Shown here piece after piece: positions 1-8,761 of a stretch of DNA of 28,911 nt. The first letter of the stretch is position 1. Every line of letters starts with the position of its first letter. Source of the DNA: a virus; IMG/VR virus record IMGVR_UViG_3300042453_005958, positions 1-28,911 of that record; one strand, given 5' to 3'. Made by a program: the position numbers and the translations under genes. The notes beneath the pieces were generated by a model. It was not told where the DNA came from, searched no databases, and was given only the letters and a program-made list of their open reading frames with translations.

Positions 1-571
1 TCTGTGTACCGTCTGTTGTAATTTCTGGTACGAGCAATTGAAATTCAATGCTCATTGAAGAATTGTTTTTTGGATATAAGACTGAAGATTTTGAATCAAC
101 ATCTGGGCTCAGCGATGGGAATAATGATCCCGGTATATCTTTCACTACAATGTACGTTCCCTTGTCAGGAGTGGTTTCTGCCAACTGCGTTCCAGAAAAC
201 AAAAGTTGTCCCTTAAATTTAGGGAATTGATCAAATATCCACTTGTCATATCCAGAAAGACTAGAAAAAAAGTTTTCAAGTTCTTCTCTTGTTCCATCAA
301 ATGGATATCCATTGATGATCTGCTCAAATGCTAAATTAACTTTAGCTTCAGCCGACATAAAGAATGTATGATTTTCAAAATTGGACCAATCAACATTAAG
401 CTGTTGTGTCGAGCTTAGCCCAGTGCCTTCAAGCGAATAAGCAAAAGAATCATCACTCTTTATGTTAGAGTCTGCTATGTCAGCGAACCTTAAAACCTGT
501 ACACGGCCATCAGCCGATCCTGCAGTTTTCAAAAAAGAAGGCACATATTGTGATGATTTATAGTTTGCCAT
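1..571 (-). CDS. LamG-like virion protein, N-terminal part (runs off left edge)
   Basis: An open frame begins with ATG at 571 and stays open to base 1, giving about 190 residues of a longer protein. The start reads MANYKSSQYVPSFLKTAG. Further in are a segment around residues 80-130 with FDGTREELENFF and FPKFKGQLLFSGT, and near the window edge NNSSMSIEFQLLVPE. The last segment resembles the opening strands of LamG/concanavalin-A-like beta-sandwich domains, which often read 'mTIEFW'. It lies 7 bp after the preceding structural gene, at the end of the baseplate block, which fits a peripheral tail or adhesion protein. The family call is an inference from a short motif; that the frame is a real gene is much safer, because it continues the gene order and has no competing frame. 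Confidence 0.7.
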   Translation of the reverse strand, partial: MANYKSSQYVPSFLKTAGSADGRVQVLRFADIADSNIKSDDSFAYSLEGTGLSSTQQLNVDWSNFENHTFFMSAEAKVNLAFEQIINGYPFDGTREELENFFSSLSGYDKWIFDQFPKFKGQLLFSGTQLAETTPDKGTYIVVKDIPGSLFPSLSPDVDSKSSVLYPKNNSSMSIEFQLLVPEITTDGTQ

Positions 572-578
572 TCAACAC

Positions 579-2114
579 TCACATAACCTGTGTATCGCTT
601 ACACTAAATACGTTCGATACAGCTTGATATATCTTTTCAACACCGCCAAAATTGATCATGACATCTATTACATAGCTTCGATCTTTTGGCAATGCTGATG
701 TATCAAGATTGAAATACATTACGTCGCTGTCGCTTGATATTTTTGTAGAATTATAAACTTTGTCAAACGGAATGACAGCTTCATTTGACAAAAAATCTCT
801 TACTTGATAATGCGCATTTTTTACAACAACACTGGGCCACTCAACTGGTCTTTTTACTAATGTAATAAGAGGTGACATGTAGTCAAAGATGTGCAAGTTG
901 ACTAAAACGTCTTCATTGCTTCTGTGAAGAGTATTCAACCCAGTTGTGCTAAGTGTATAAGCAGGAAATTTAACATTCTGTGTAGTTCTGTTAGGTGGAT
1001 ATACTTTGACGCTTGATCCTGTAAAGTATCCTACAGTTCCATCTAAAGAAGACCAAACAGGAACAAATTCGACCACTCCAGATTTTATAAGTTCAGACCG
1101 TAGTATGTTATCTGCTTGGTTTAGCAAAAAAGATGCTGAATAAATTCCAGCAAAATAGTTCAAACCATCATAATGTTGTGACCCAGTAAAATATAGATCA
1201 TAAGATCCGCTGCCGTCTGATCTAACAGTTGTAAGCTTTAAAATTAAGCAATTAGATCCAGTAACTTCTGTAAGTAAAGATCCACTTAGCAGGTTTGACA
1301 AACCAGTATTTGAATAATTTCTTAAAAAGATTGTTGATGTTTCGTCAAATCTCAAAACCTGTGTATCATCTTGAATTGAATCATCATATTTTACTATAAC
1401 TTTAGGTCTTTTAGCAACATTATAAGCAGATCTAGAAGAAAATCTTTTTACAAAGTAAGAATACTCATCTTGTTCATGGCCTTGTGAAAAAGAAATTCTA
1501 AATCCGCTGTCAGGCAAGATATTTGACAAAGTTGCTGAAACAATGTTCGTAATATCTACAGAAAGATCTTCTTCACCTGTCACAAATTTCACTGATTTTT
1601 CAAATGAAGCAGCACCAGAACCCGTAATATAATCGCATATCTCTGTAGGACCACCAGCAGATGCGCATCCTGTGATTACCCAGGATCCATCAGAATAAGA
1701 CGAGCTCATAAAATTACAAACATCATAATCTGAATAATAGACAACATCTTTGCCTTCACCTTCAGAGAAAGATCTAGAAAGTGGAAATATAGATACATCA
1801 AAATTGCTTGGTGTTGTCTGACCACCGTAAACGTCTGATAAAATCATTGTGCAGTTGAAGCTGCTTCTGTTCATGTTGATCTTTCCAGCATTTACAAGAT
1901 CTTTTAAGGGCTGTAGATCAAAGTGTATCAACAACCTTGACAGCTCAGTGTTAGGGACATTTCCGCTTGCGTACGTAGCGCCATATAGCTTGAAAAGATC
2001 CAATGTGCCTGCTCGTCCGACATTCGCGTTGACACGGCTTGACCCACTGGGTAAATTTCCAATAATTCTATTAGTAATATAGGTGTCTTTATCTGCTAAT
2101 AAAATTTTGTACAT
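579..2114 (-). CDS. Virion/tail protein with DNRLRE-like beta-sandwich domain
   Basis: A 511-aa protein with no signal peptide or membrane segment. Residues about 7-245 follow the layout of DNRLRE (CBM96-like) beta-sandwich domains: ADKDTYI at 7-13, SRLLIHFDL at 59-67, a strand-rich stretch with SRSFSEGEGKDV at 113-124, DGSW at 142-145, and a closing RPKVIVKYDD at 236-245. Those domains occur in secreted and surface carbohydrate-associated proteins. The rest is beta-rich and rich in Ser, Thr, Asn and Tyr, typical of tail and baseplate periphery proteins. The start codon shares one base with the stop of the gp6-like gene (TGATG), so the two are probably co-translated. By position it could replace T4 gp7/gp8 or be a fibre-anchoring protein. 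The domain call is by eye, without a profile search. Confidence 0.65.
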   Translation of the reverse strand: MYKILLADKDTYITNRIIGNLPSGSSRVNANVGRAGTLDLFKLYGATYASGNVPNTELSRLLIHFDLQPLKDLVNAGKINMNRSSFNCTMILSDVYGGQTTPSNFDVSIFPLSRSFSEGEGKDVVYYSDYDVCNFMSSSYSDGSWVITGCASAGGPTEICDYITGSGAASFEKSVKFVTGEEDLSVDITNIVSATLSNILPDSGFRISFSQGHEQDEYSYFVKRFSSRSAYNVAKRPKVIVKYDDSIQDDTQVLRFDETSTIFLRNYSNTGLSNLLSGSLLTEVTGSNCLILKLTTVRSDGSGSYDLYFTGSQHYDGLNYFAGIYSASFLLNQADNILRSELIKSGVVEFVPVWSSLDGTVGYFTGSSVKVYPPNRTTQNVKFPAYTLSTTGLNTLHRSNEDVLVNLHIFDYMSPLITLVKRPVEWPSVVVKNAHYQVRDFLSNEAVIPFDKVYNSTKISSDSDVMYFNLDTSALPKDRSYVIDVMINFGGVEKIYQAVSNVFSVSDTQVM

Positions 2115-3952
2115 CAGACTGCCCTTCCAACAACGTCAACATCAGGAAATTTGAACTCAAATATTCCACCTGGCGGGGGATAAATCATGCCTCTTCGGGT
2201 GTTGTCTTTCACGTTATAAGAAACGCTGCTGTAATTTCTACCATTCACTGAACCATTGAGGTTGTAAAAATCAATGTTAATAACAGAAACAACACCGGTG
2301 TTTCTAAAAATAGAATTTGTTATTTCAGATATGACTATAGGTTGATCAATTGAAAAGTTTGTGACAGCAAGCTGCTCAGTCAACGTAGATAAAATATTCT
2401 GTAGTATCAGCTGCTTATTCAAAGAAGGATCTACGACAATGTCAAAAGCCATTGATAAATTTATGATATAAGCATCTAAAATATCAATAGCATCGTTTAC
2501 TAACCTGTAAGGATTCAAGTATTTTCGTAAATTTTCTTTTAGAGTATCTGAAGAATTGATGAGACGAGAGTCTGAAGTTCTTGAAACAATAAAAAGTTGC
2601 GTTGCGAGTGGGTTGTTTGGGTTAGACCTAATCGCCGCCCGAAAAACACGTCCAAAGTTAGCTGGAATTGAATAAACTCTAGCTAACAAATCTTCTTTTG
2701 TTACTATTCTATCCTGAGAGTTTTTTGCTGCAGGTATCAAAGATTTCAATAATTCGATCGAAGGTGCGTCTTCACCACCTGTAGCTTGCTTTTCGTTTCT
2801 AACCCTGAGAGTGCTTCTAACTGTGTTGATAGTGTTCAACGGGGGGTTTAGAGGGAAGTCGATTAGAATAGTGCTAACAAATGTTATCGAGTTGGGCTGC
2901 ACATTGTGTGAAAGACCACCTCCATACCTATAAGTTACTGTAAGAACAGAATTAGGAGCATAGACACCTAACGTCCTCGTTTTCAAAAGCTGCAATGGGT
3001 TGACAGAAACTCTTGAAAATGTTTTTGAATATGGAAAAGAGATAGCAAAATCAGATGGATCAGGGACTACATCATTGTCTATGCTATTATCATCACCTCC
3101 GCCAAGAATAAGCGTAGTTGTTCTTGTGCTTAAGTCTACAGTTGTGATAAATCTGTAAGGAGCAGGCACAACTTTAAGAGCTTCAGATATTTCTTCAGAA
3201 TCTCGGGCAAGATTGACAACATTCCTGTAAACAACATCATCAGTTAAGAAATTCACTTTATAGTATGTGTTGCCCTTATTGTCTACAACTGACACAATAT
3301 CAGTTATATTGCTTTGACCAAGCGAAATTGTTCTAAACGGTGTAAAATCACCAATCACAAAAGTCTCAGTTGCTTGACGACCAGAAACGCAAGTTCCATT
3401 AAGAGACATTTGAATTGTCAGAGGAACACCATTTTGACCGACACGGCCAACACGAGTGTTAGCTATAAACGTACCATCAGACCTTCTTTTAGAAAAATCA
3501 ACATCAGCTAAAAGGATAAATTCTGTTCCATTAGCAGCTGAAAAAACTGAATTTTCTCTTATTATTGGCAAAGAGTTAGGTACAGGTTCATAAGAATTGC
3601 TAGTGGTGTCTAGATATGCTGGCGCTTCGATTGTCAAAGTTACTTCTGCAACTGCTGGTGAAGCACCAGTTATTTCCACGCCCGCATTTCTGATTATTTT
3701 TTCAATGTTTCTAACTTCGATTGCTGTATCAGGATCCAGTTCGTTGTACTGATGATCTAGATAGAATGACATTACGTCACCTGTATACGCGGCTAGATCT
3801 AAAAGCATTCCGCCGACTGATGTTTCAGAAAAATCTTGTATCCTATCAGGGTAATAAGTGCGTGCATATTGTAGCAATTGCCCACGAAGCGAATCAAAGT
3901 CTTTTGCAAGATAGTTTCTTGCTCTGAATTGTTTTAGATCATTTGATGCCAT
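2114..3952 (-). CDS. Baseplate wedge protein, T4 gp6 / baseplate J-like
   Basis: A 612-aa protein near the size of T4 gp6 (about 660 aa). The N-terminus has a typical start for this family: NYLAKDFDSLRGQLLQYART at about residues 13-32, then GGMLLDLAAYTGDVMSFYLDHQYNE at about 47-71. Alternating beta-rich segments follow, then a late helix-containing region with TKEDLLARVYSIPANFGRVFRA at about 415-436. The gp6/gp47/J family forms the ring of the baseplate wedge that surrounds the hub and triggers sheath contraction. Its upstream neighbour is the gp25-family gene 13 bp away, which is the gene pair seen in many contractile phages and related injection systems. The downstream gene overlaps by one base. 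Family confidence is high; the specific T4 name is by analogy. Confidence 0.88.
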   Translation of the reverse strand: MASNDLKQFRARNYLAKDFDSLRGQLLQYARTYYPDRIQDFSETSVGGMLLDLAAYTGDVMSFYLDHQYNELDPDTAIEVRNIEKIIRNAGVEITGASPAVAEVTLTIEAPAYLDTTSNSYEPVPNSLPIIRENSVFSAANGTEFILLADVDFSKRRSDGTFIANTRVGRVGQNGVPLTIQMSLNGTCVSGRQATETFVIGDFTPFRTISLGQSNITDIVSVVDNKGNTYYKVNFLTDDVVYRNVVNLARDSEEISEALKVVPAPYRFITTVDLSTRTTTLILGGGDDNSIDNDVVPDPSDFAISFPYSKTFSRVSVNPLQLLKTRTLGVYAPNSVLTVTYRYGGGLSHNVQPNSITFVSTILIDFPLNPPLNTINTVRSTLRVRNEKQATGGEDAPSIELLKSLIPAAKNSQDRIVTKEDLLARVYSIPANFGRVFRAAIRSNPNNPLATQLFIVSRTSDSRLINSSDTLKENLRKYLNPYRLVNDAIDILDAYIINLSMAFDIVVDPSLNKQLILQNILSTLTEQLAVTNFSIDQPIVISEITNSIFRNTGVVSVINIDFYNLNGSVNGRNYSSVSYNVKDNTRRGMIYPPPGGIFEFKFPDVDVVGRAV

Positions 3953-3965
3953 ATATTACCACACT

Positions 3966-4430
3966 TCATATCACAAACAAAGATATCTGTAGAGCCCGAT
4001 TTTCTATTCCAAGTTGCTGAACGCTATAAGTAATAGTAATTCTAACTATCCCAGTCTGGCTATTGTTAACATTGTCGACTTGAGAAGAAAAATTCTTCAA
4101 TGTCACAAACGGCATCCAGGCTGACACTGCGTCTCTAATTCGCTGTATTGCTATTTCGTCGAATGTGTCAATGTTAGATATTTCAGTTGTTAACTCACGA
4201 AGATTAGCTCCAAAATAGTAAAAACCAAGACGCTCACCCCAATTAGTAAGCAATAGATTTTTTAAATTATCGTGCACTTGATCTGCAACGTTATAGTGCA
4301 TTGCAAATATTGTCTTATCACCAAGTTGTAGCGGTGTTTTGAAACCAACTGCTTGCTCAAAAGTAACAGGAGCTTCGCCTGTAGGCGCAGTCTGTGTTTT
4401 ACCTGAACTTTTGAACTTAAAGGTTGCCAC
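3966..4430 (-). CDS. Baseplate wedge protein, GPW/gp25 family
   Basis: A 154-aa protein, close to the family's usual 110-150 aa. Residues about 50-80 carry the family core: a helix (VHDNLKNLLLTN), then NWGERL at 63-68, then YYFGANLRELTTE. The NWGERL segment corresponds to the conserved GER/EPR motif of T4 gp25 and related proteins. A helix with IQRIRDAVSAWMP and two C-terminal strands follow, as expected. gp25 is the conserved wedge component that helps initiate sheath assembly. The start is GTG at 4430; no ATG lies between it and the upstream in-frame stop near 4500, and there is no clear Shine-Dalgarno just before it, so this start is somewhat unusual. It precedes the gp6-like gene by 13 bp. 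Confidence 0.87.
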   Translation of the reverse strand: MATFKFKSSGKTQTAPTGEAPVTFEQAVGFKTPLQLGDKTIFAMHYNVADQVHDNLKNLLLTNWGERLGFYYFGANLRELTTEISNIDTFDEIAIQRIRDAVSAWMPFVTLKNFSSQVDNVNNSQTGIVRITITYSVQQLGIENRALQISLFVI

Positions 4431-4519
4431 GCAATTTTGAATTAAATATCGAAAGCATAGATTGCTGACCCTATTTGTTTTAAGAACTAATGATATATCT
4501 CATGTATTAATAAGATAAT
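4431..4519 (-). other. 89-bp non-coding gap upstream of the gp25-like gene
   Basis: This is the longest non-coding stretch in the window, between the stop of the hub hydrolase and the GTG start of the gp25-like gene. It is AT-rich. On the minus strand it contains CTTATTAATACATGAG near 4500-4515 and GATATTTAATTC near 4439-4450. A late promoter or mRNA processing site is plausible because the gp25-gp6 pair follows, but there is no exact T4-type TATAAATA and no convincing hairpin. Function unknown. Confidence 0.4.
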
Positions 4520-6871
4520 TTATTTCTTTTTTGGGCGTGGATAATTTGGATAGACATCTTCAATCATCATCGCAATTCTATCCTTATTAGAAAGGCTGCT
4601 TTTAATAAATCTCAGTATTGGGTTGTCATCTATTATAGACAGAGCTCCTAAAGCTGCATCTTCATCAAGATTGTCAAGCTCCAAAAAATTATTAGTCTTG
4701 ATGATCAATTCTATTCTTCTAAAACGTGTAGCATAATCTGTAAGAGCTTCAATAGCTACTCCTCCGCTTGAAGATGCAAGCCTCTTTGCAACATAATATC
4801 CTGGAAAAGGATCGCCGCTCTTGAGATAGCCAAGATCGTATCTACCTGCTCTTATTGCCGTCGGTTTTTCTGTAAATACTTCTTTTGTTACTTTAATACC
4901 CCCACTTATAACACTACCAATAGTACTAAAAAAACCCTGATTGCTTGAAGCAATATTATCACCAGTTAAAACTTTTTGTGAACTTTTGTTTCCAAAGTCA
5001 AGCTGACCTCCCTCGTATCCATTGATGGGCTTGTCAAGAGTAGAAAGAGGCTTGTTTTTTAAATCTTGCACTGCAAATGGAGCTTCAGGACGGCTGCCCT
5101 CGACTACCATCACGTGTGCGTCGTCACGATTTGGGCTTTTCACTAAAATTATATCTCCAGGATCAAGAGCAGGAAAGTGTTGGCCATTTTTTGCCATGCC
5201 TTCTAACTCTCTGATATGATAGCATACTTTTTTTTCTCCTACTCTCATATAAGGACTCAACTCTTTTTTAACAGGAAGGCCTTCTCTATTTATATCCCAA
5301 GGCTCGATCAATTTAACAAAGTCTGCGCCCTGCCCGCCAACAACGCTTTGCTCTTGTTCCACAGAAAATTTAATTAAAGCTTCTTCAATCTCGTAAGTAT
5401 CTCCTACTTTTTTGACCCAATTATAGTTCTTTAAAATAGCAAGTCCGCGTAAAGCATCAATCGCTGTAGATGTTCCATACTGTGATAAGAAATAAAAATT
5501 CTTTGCGCCGCCTGCATAAAGACACGCTCGAGCAAACAGAGCACAAGAAGAAGCATACTCTGCCTGACGCTGACCATAACGTGCTATGCCTCTTGGGTCT
5601 TCAACACCAAAGCTATTTGGACCATCTGGTGAATAATCTGTAGCAGCATCAGGAATTGACAAACGAGCAGTAAGCACACTTGTATCTAACCCTCGATCTG
5701 GAAGCTTTCCATCCGGCACAGGAAAACCATATATGCTGATCTTTCCTGTTGAAAAAGTTCCACAAGCAGCTTCATAATAAAAAAGCGCATTAGAATAAGC
5801 TGCTGGATCAGAGCTGTATTGTGTGCCTGCGCCGCCACCGAGTTGTCGTGCTCTTCTTATGACAAGCTCAGCAGGTGAAAGCTGAGGAGCTGCAGTAGGT
5901 GGGGGTTTTGGAGGAACAGGCATGCTAAGAACTTCGCTTGCTATTGTAGGACCTAAGCTTCCTTTTGAAACTCCTATAGTCGAACCTAAAGACGCAAGGA
6001 ATAAGCATGCCATCAATTTTCTTGATAAAACTGTATCAACAGCCTGCTTTACTCTTTCATAAGGTTCAGTCTTTCCAAAAACTCCTGAATCTCTTATTTT
6101 TTTGCATAAATCAGAAAAAACACTAGCTATATCAGGAAGTTTCAAAAGAAGCTTTGGTATCTCGGCAATTAGATCACCAAGAAGCTTTGGAATTGCAGTT
6201 GCAAGAGCAGCATCAACAGCTACAAGATCAGCTAGAGCTGCTTCAGGCAATGATGGCAATTCAGGTACTGGTGGGAAGCCAGGCAACGGTGGAGCTGGAA
6301 TTTCTGGAATTGGCGGGGCAACACCTACCACGGGGGGAGCAAAAGCAGGTATAAGAGGCTGTATATTTGGAGGAGAAGGCAAAGATATGAAATCAGGCAA
6401 TTTGGCAGCTAGAAGTGGAGGAAGAGAATAGTCAACAACACCAGCTTTAATAAGATCTAAAACAAACTTAGGCAACAAAAGACCACTAAAATATGGCAAA
6501 AATCCGTCAGGGAAAGGTATCTCGGGTAACTCAACACCAAATTTACCAGCAAGAGCAATCGGATCAGCAAGAAGAGGCAAGAGGCTTTGCGCAGATTCAA
6601 CATCAAGAGCAGCAGCAAATTTTTCGTATTTATTTTTTATGACATCTCTGTGAATTGAAGGATATTTTTCTTCATTCTCTATATCAAAGCTCTCTAATGT
6701 CAGACCTTCGCTTGGTGGTAAAGGATCGCCACACTTGAACGGTAGAGGTGTAGGTAAGCTTTCTGATCCATAAACAACAAGTTCTTTGACTTCTCGTATG
6801 AAGTCATCTTTTGCTCGTTGTGTCAAAGTCTTGTCAGGATTTAATATGCCTGAATCAACTAAACATCCCAT
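4520..6871 (-). CDS. Large tail/hub protein with NlpC/P60 or CHAP-like hydrolase segment
   Basis: A 783-aa protein. Residues about 150-210 are strongly proline-rich (APPIPEIPAPPLPGFPPVPE at 185-204), and another Pro stretch lies at 317-330. The C-terminal half contains a papain-fold signature: C443 in a helix (SSCALFARACLYAG), then LDPGDIILV at 569-577, then H586 in AHVMVVEG. This order (helix Cys, 'PGD' strand, strand His) matches NlpC/P60 or CHAP peptidoglycan hydrolases. The likely role is local cell-wall cleavage during DNA injection, carried in the tail hub. It lies 11 bp after the spike gene, with an AAGG Shine-Dalgarno upstream of ATG 6871. The wide spacing between Cys and His (about 143 residues) is larger than usual. 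That it is a virion protein is quite sure; enzyme activity is inferred. Confidence 0.72.
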   Translation of the reverse strand: MGCLVDSGILNPDKTLTQRAKDDFIREVKELVVYGSESLPTPLPFKCGDPLPPSEGLTLESFDIENEEKYPSIHRDVIKNKYEKFAAALDVESAQSLLPLLADPIALAGKFGVELPEIPFPDGFLPYFSGLLLPKFVLDLIKAGVVDYSLPPLLAAKLPDFISLPSPPNIQPLIPAFAPPVVGVAPPIPEIPAPPLPGFPPVPELPSLPEAALADLVAVDAALATAIPKLLGDLIAEIPKLLLKLPDIASVFSDLCKKIRDSGVFGKTEPYERVKQAVDTVLSRKLMACLFLASLGSTIGVSKGSLGPTIASEVLSMPVPPKPPPTAAPQLSPAELVIRRARQLGGGAGTQYSSDPAAYSNALFYYEAACGTFSTGKISIYGFPVPDGKLPDRGLDTSVLTARLSIPDAATDYSPDGPNSFGVEDPRGIARYGQRQAEYASSCALFARACLYAGGAKNFYFLSQYGTSTAIDALRGLAILKNYNWVKKVGDTYEIEEALIKFSVEQEQSVVGGQGADFVKLIEPWDINREGLPVKKELSPYMRVGEKKVCYHIRELEGMAKNGQHFPALDPGDIILVKSPNRDDAHVMVVEGSRPEAPFAVQDLKNKPLSTLDKPINGYEGGQLDFGNKSSQKVLTGDNIASSNQGFFSTIGSVISGGIKVTKEVFTEKPTAIRAGRYDLGYLKSGDPFPGYYVAKRLASSSGGVAIEALTDYATRFRRIELIIKTNNFLELDNLDEDAALGALSIIDDNPILRFIKSSLSNKDRIAMMIEDVYPNYPRPKKK

Positions 6872-6882
6872 TGTATTTTGCC

Positions 6883-8379
6883 TTACTTGATAAGAACTTT
6901 GTTCGAAAAAGTACCAGTTGCAGGATCAAGCGCCGGCAAATTACCTGAAGCGCTTGCACCACGAGCACCGCCCATCTGTCCACCCGCAGTGTTTCCAATA
7001 GGCTGACCTTCTATACCCCCTGCGACTGGCGTGACAGGAACTGCTGTGCATAATATACCCCTGTTAGCGTCTTCGCCGCCGAGTCTAATATATCCAAGAG
7101 CAGAAGGAGTGAAGATAATATCACCATTCGACTTTATCGTGATAGATGACCATTTAGTAGAGTCTGAAAGAGAATTTTTTATAGTCTGCCCTGTAAGTGG
7201 ATCTGTGCCAGACTCAAATCCTTGAACTAAAAATTGTATATCTGAACGAGCAATTATTCTTACTTTATCAGATCTTATAACTATTGCTGCGTCACCTTCA
7301 GAAGAATCTTCTGTGCTTAGTCGTGCGCTGTTGTAGTCTTTTATTGAGAATTTCTTGTCAGGCAACGTTCTTTGAGAAATAAGGATCCTGCTCCTGTCAG
7401 CGCTGTAGTCAAGATCACCTTCAGAAGGCGCGACGTTTAATCCAAATTTATCTAATTCAGAAAACCCCAAGTCATTTGATACTAATTTTCCTGATGTATC
7501 TGGTGTTGATCCGCGACCAACAACCATGTCTATGGTACCTGCGCTTGTAAAGAAATCTGCGGGTTGTCCTGCAGACGAAGAGCCAATCAAGCTGCCCGTT
7601 CTTTCGTTGCTTAAAACAATGAGAGCGTTGTTGCTGCCTTCAAGCGCAAGATCTCCTGGTTTTTTTCTAAAACGTGGGACAGCTTCTCGAACAACAGCAG
7701 ATGAGGCTTCAGCTGTTTGAATTATATCTTCATATACAGCCTCAGAGCTTTGCTCAGAACCAACTTTCAAAAATGGAGATGAAAGAATAAGTGAGCTTTC
7801 TCTATCTGGATTTTCGTCTCTATAGATGAAAGAACCATTTTTGAAATGGTACCTCGGGGGTTTGGCTGGATTTGCAGACAAAAAATTAAAATCAGTGTCA
7901 TGATCTCGCGGTGCATGAGAATGATTGACATCGTCGGTATGGTCAAATCCAACTATGCGACTGAGCCAATACCCTATGGGCGCTGGTGAAACTATATCTT
8001 CAAACATTACCCATACATGCTCACCTGGTTTGCAAGGCATGCTAAGATGCGACGCAAAGAAAGGAAAAATGAACATGAGCCGTGATGACTCAATTTCATT
8101 ATTTCTATTTTGATCAAAGACTTCTCTTGCCAATATTGTATTTCTTGGCAATATTCGCCCTCTTGATATTTCAATATTTGCAATCTGACCATGCTTTTGA
8201 GAAAGCGATAGTTCTATCTCTTCATCAATAGGGCGAGGGACAAAGAGGACGTCGTGGACAACAAATCTTCTAAAAATTGGACGAAGATTTATTGAAGCAG
8301 TTCCAGAATTATAAGCAGCGCGATACTGACCGTGCCTATAATAAAGACCTTCAGCAATTTCTTTGACAATATCGCCCAT
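6883..8379 (-). CDS. Baseplate central spike, gp5-like with OB-fold segment
   Basis: A 498-aa protein. Residues about 100-145 (LMFIFPFFASHL, then CKPGEHVWVMFED, then GYWLSRI) look like the OB-fold of gp5/VgrG-type spike proteins, where 'pGe.VwV.Fe' is the usual pattern for mixed-sugar-independent hub contacts. Around residues 355-435 are repetitive beta-strands (IVIRSDKVRIIARSDIQFLV; ITIKSNGDIIFTPSALGYIRLG), which fit a beta-helical spike shaft. The C-terminus is Gly/Ala rich. No lysozyme domain like that of T4 gp5 is visible; the cell-wall hydrolase seems to sit in the next gene instead. The ATG overlaps the previous stop by one base (TAATG). The spike call is good from fold-level features and context; an exact family assignment needs a profile search. 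Confidence 0.7.
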   Translation of the reverse strand: MGDIVKEIAEGLYYRHGQYRAAYNSGTASINLRPIFRRFVVHDVLFVPRPIDEEIELSLSQKHGQIANIEISRGRILPRNTILAREVFDQNRNNEIESSRLMFIFPFFASHLSMPCKPGEHVWVMFEDIVSPAPIGYWLSRIVGFDHTDDVNHSHAPRDHDTDFNFLSANPAKPPRYHFKNGSFIYRDENPDRESSLILSSPFLKVGSEQSSEAVYEDIIQTAEASSAVVREAVPRFRKKPGDLALEGSNNALIVLSNERTGSLIGSSSAGQPADFFTSAGTIDMVVGRGSTPDTSGKLVSNDLGFSELDKFGLNVAPSEGDLDYSADRSRILISQRTLPDKKFSIKDYNSARLSTEDSSEGDAAIVIRSDKVRIIARSDIQFLVQGFESGTDPLTGQTIKNSLSDSTKWSSITIKSNGDIIFTPSALGYIRLGGEDANRGILCTAVPVTPVAGGIEGQPIGNTAGGQMGGARGASASGNLPALDPATGTFSNKVLIK

Positions 8380-8753
8380 TAATTATCTCTTATTTTGCTA
8401 AACACGTCATCAGGATCGATAGCTTCTGATGCAGCTTCAGCTTTTGCGACAAGCTCCGCAAGTTTGATCAACTGATCATTAGCTTTACTCATTCTTTCAA
8501 TATAAGCTGATAGTGATCTACCGTGCACTGCATGTTCTGTGCTTTTATCTTGAACAATCAAAACGAGCTTTACAAACATGATATATGCATTTTGTCGATC
8601 ACAAATTGCATTTTCATAAATTTCTTTCCAAAGCTGTTTCTTTTTATCATTGACTGTCTCGATTTGGCTCAGCAAAGCACTAAAGTCTTTGACCTTTTCC
8701 TGTATAGATCTATCGCTTATTTCAATCGGATCTGGTATGTCTAGATGGCTCAT
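8379..8753 (-). CDS. Helical protein of unknown function between sigma factor and spike
   Basis: I do not recognise this 124-aa protein. It is predicted to be nearly all helix, with heptad-like spacing at residues about 18-45 (VKDFSALLSQIETVNDKKKQLW) and 85-115 (YIERMSKANDQLIKLAELVAKAEAA). It has no signal peptide and no membrane segment. An acidic C-terminus (DPDDVFSKIRDN) ends the protein. It is preceded by a good Shine-Dalgarno (AGAGGG) in the 8-bp gap after the sigma-factor gene, and its stop overlaps the spike start. The position right after gp55 raises the idea of a late-transcription partner like T4 gp33, or a baseplate-hub assembly factor. The sequence does not resemble T4 gp33 by eye, so neither is supported beyond context. 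Confidence 0.75.
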   Translation of the reverse strand: MSHLDIPDPIEISDRSIQEKVKDFSALLSQIETVNDKKKQLWKEIYENAICDRQNAYIMFVKLVLIVQDKSTEHAVHGRSLSAYIERMSKANDQLIKLAELVAKAEAASEAIDPDDVFSKIRDN

Positions 8754-8761
8754 GTTTCCCT

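Noticed and set aside
5287-5294. Perfect T4 late-promoter-like TATAAATA on the minus strand
   Set aside because: It lies inside the hub hydrolase gene, where it encodes the residues Asp-Ile-Asn-Arg, and is about 860 bp before the next start. In AT-rich DNA this is expected by chance.
6102-6431. 109-codon open frame on the plus strand
   Set aside because: It is antisense to the proline-rich part of the hub protein; its Gly/Ala-rich low-complexity product is a by-product of that codon pattern.
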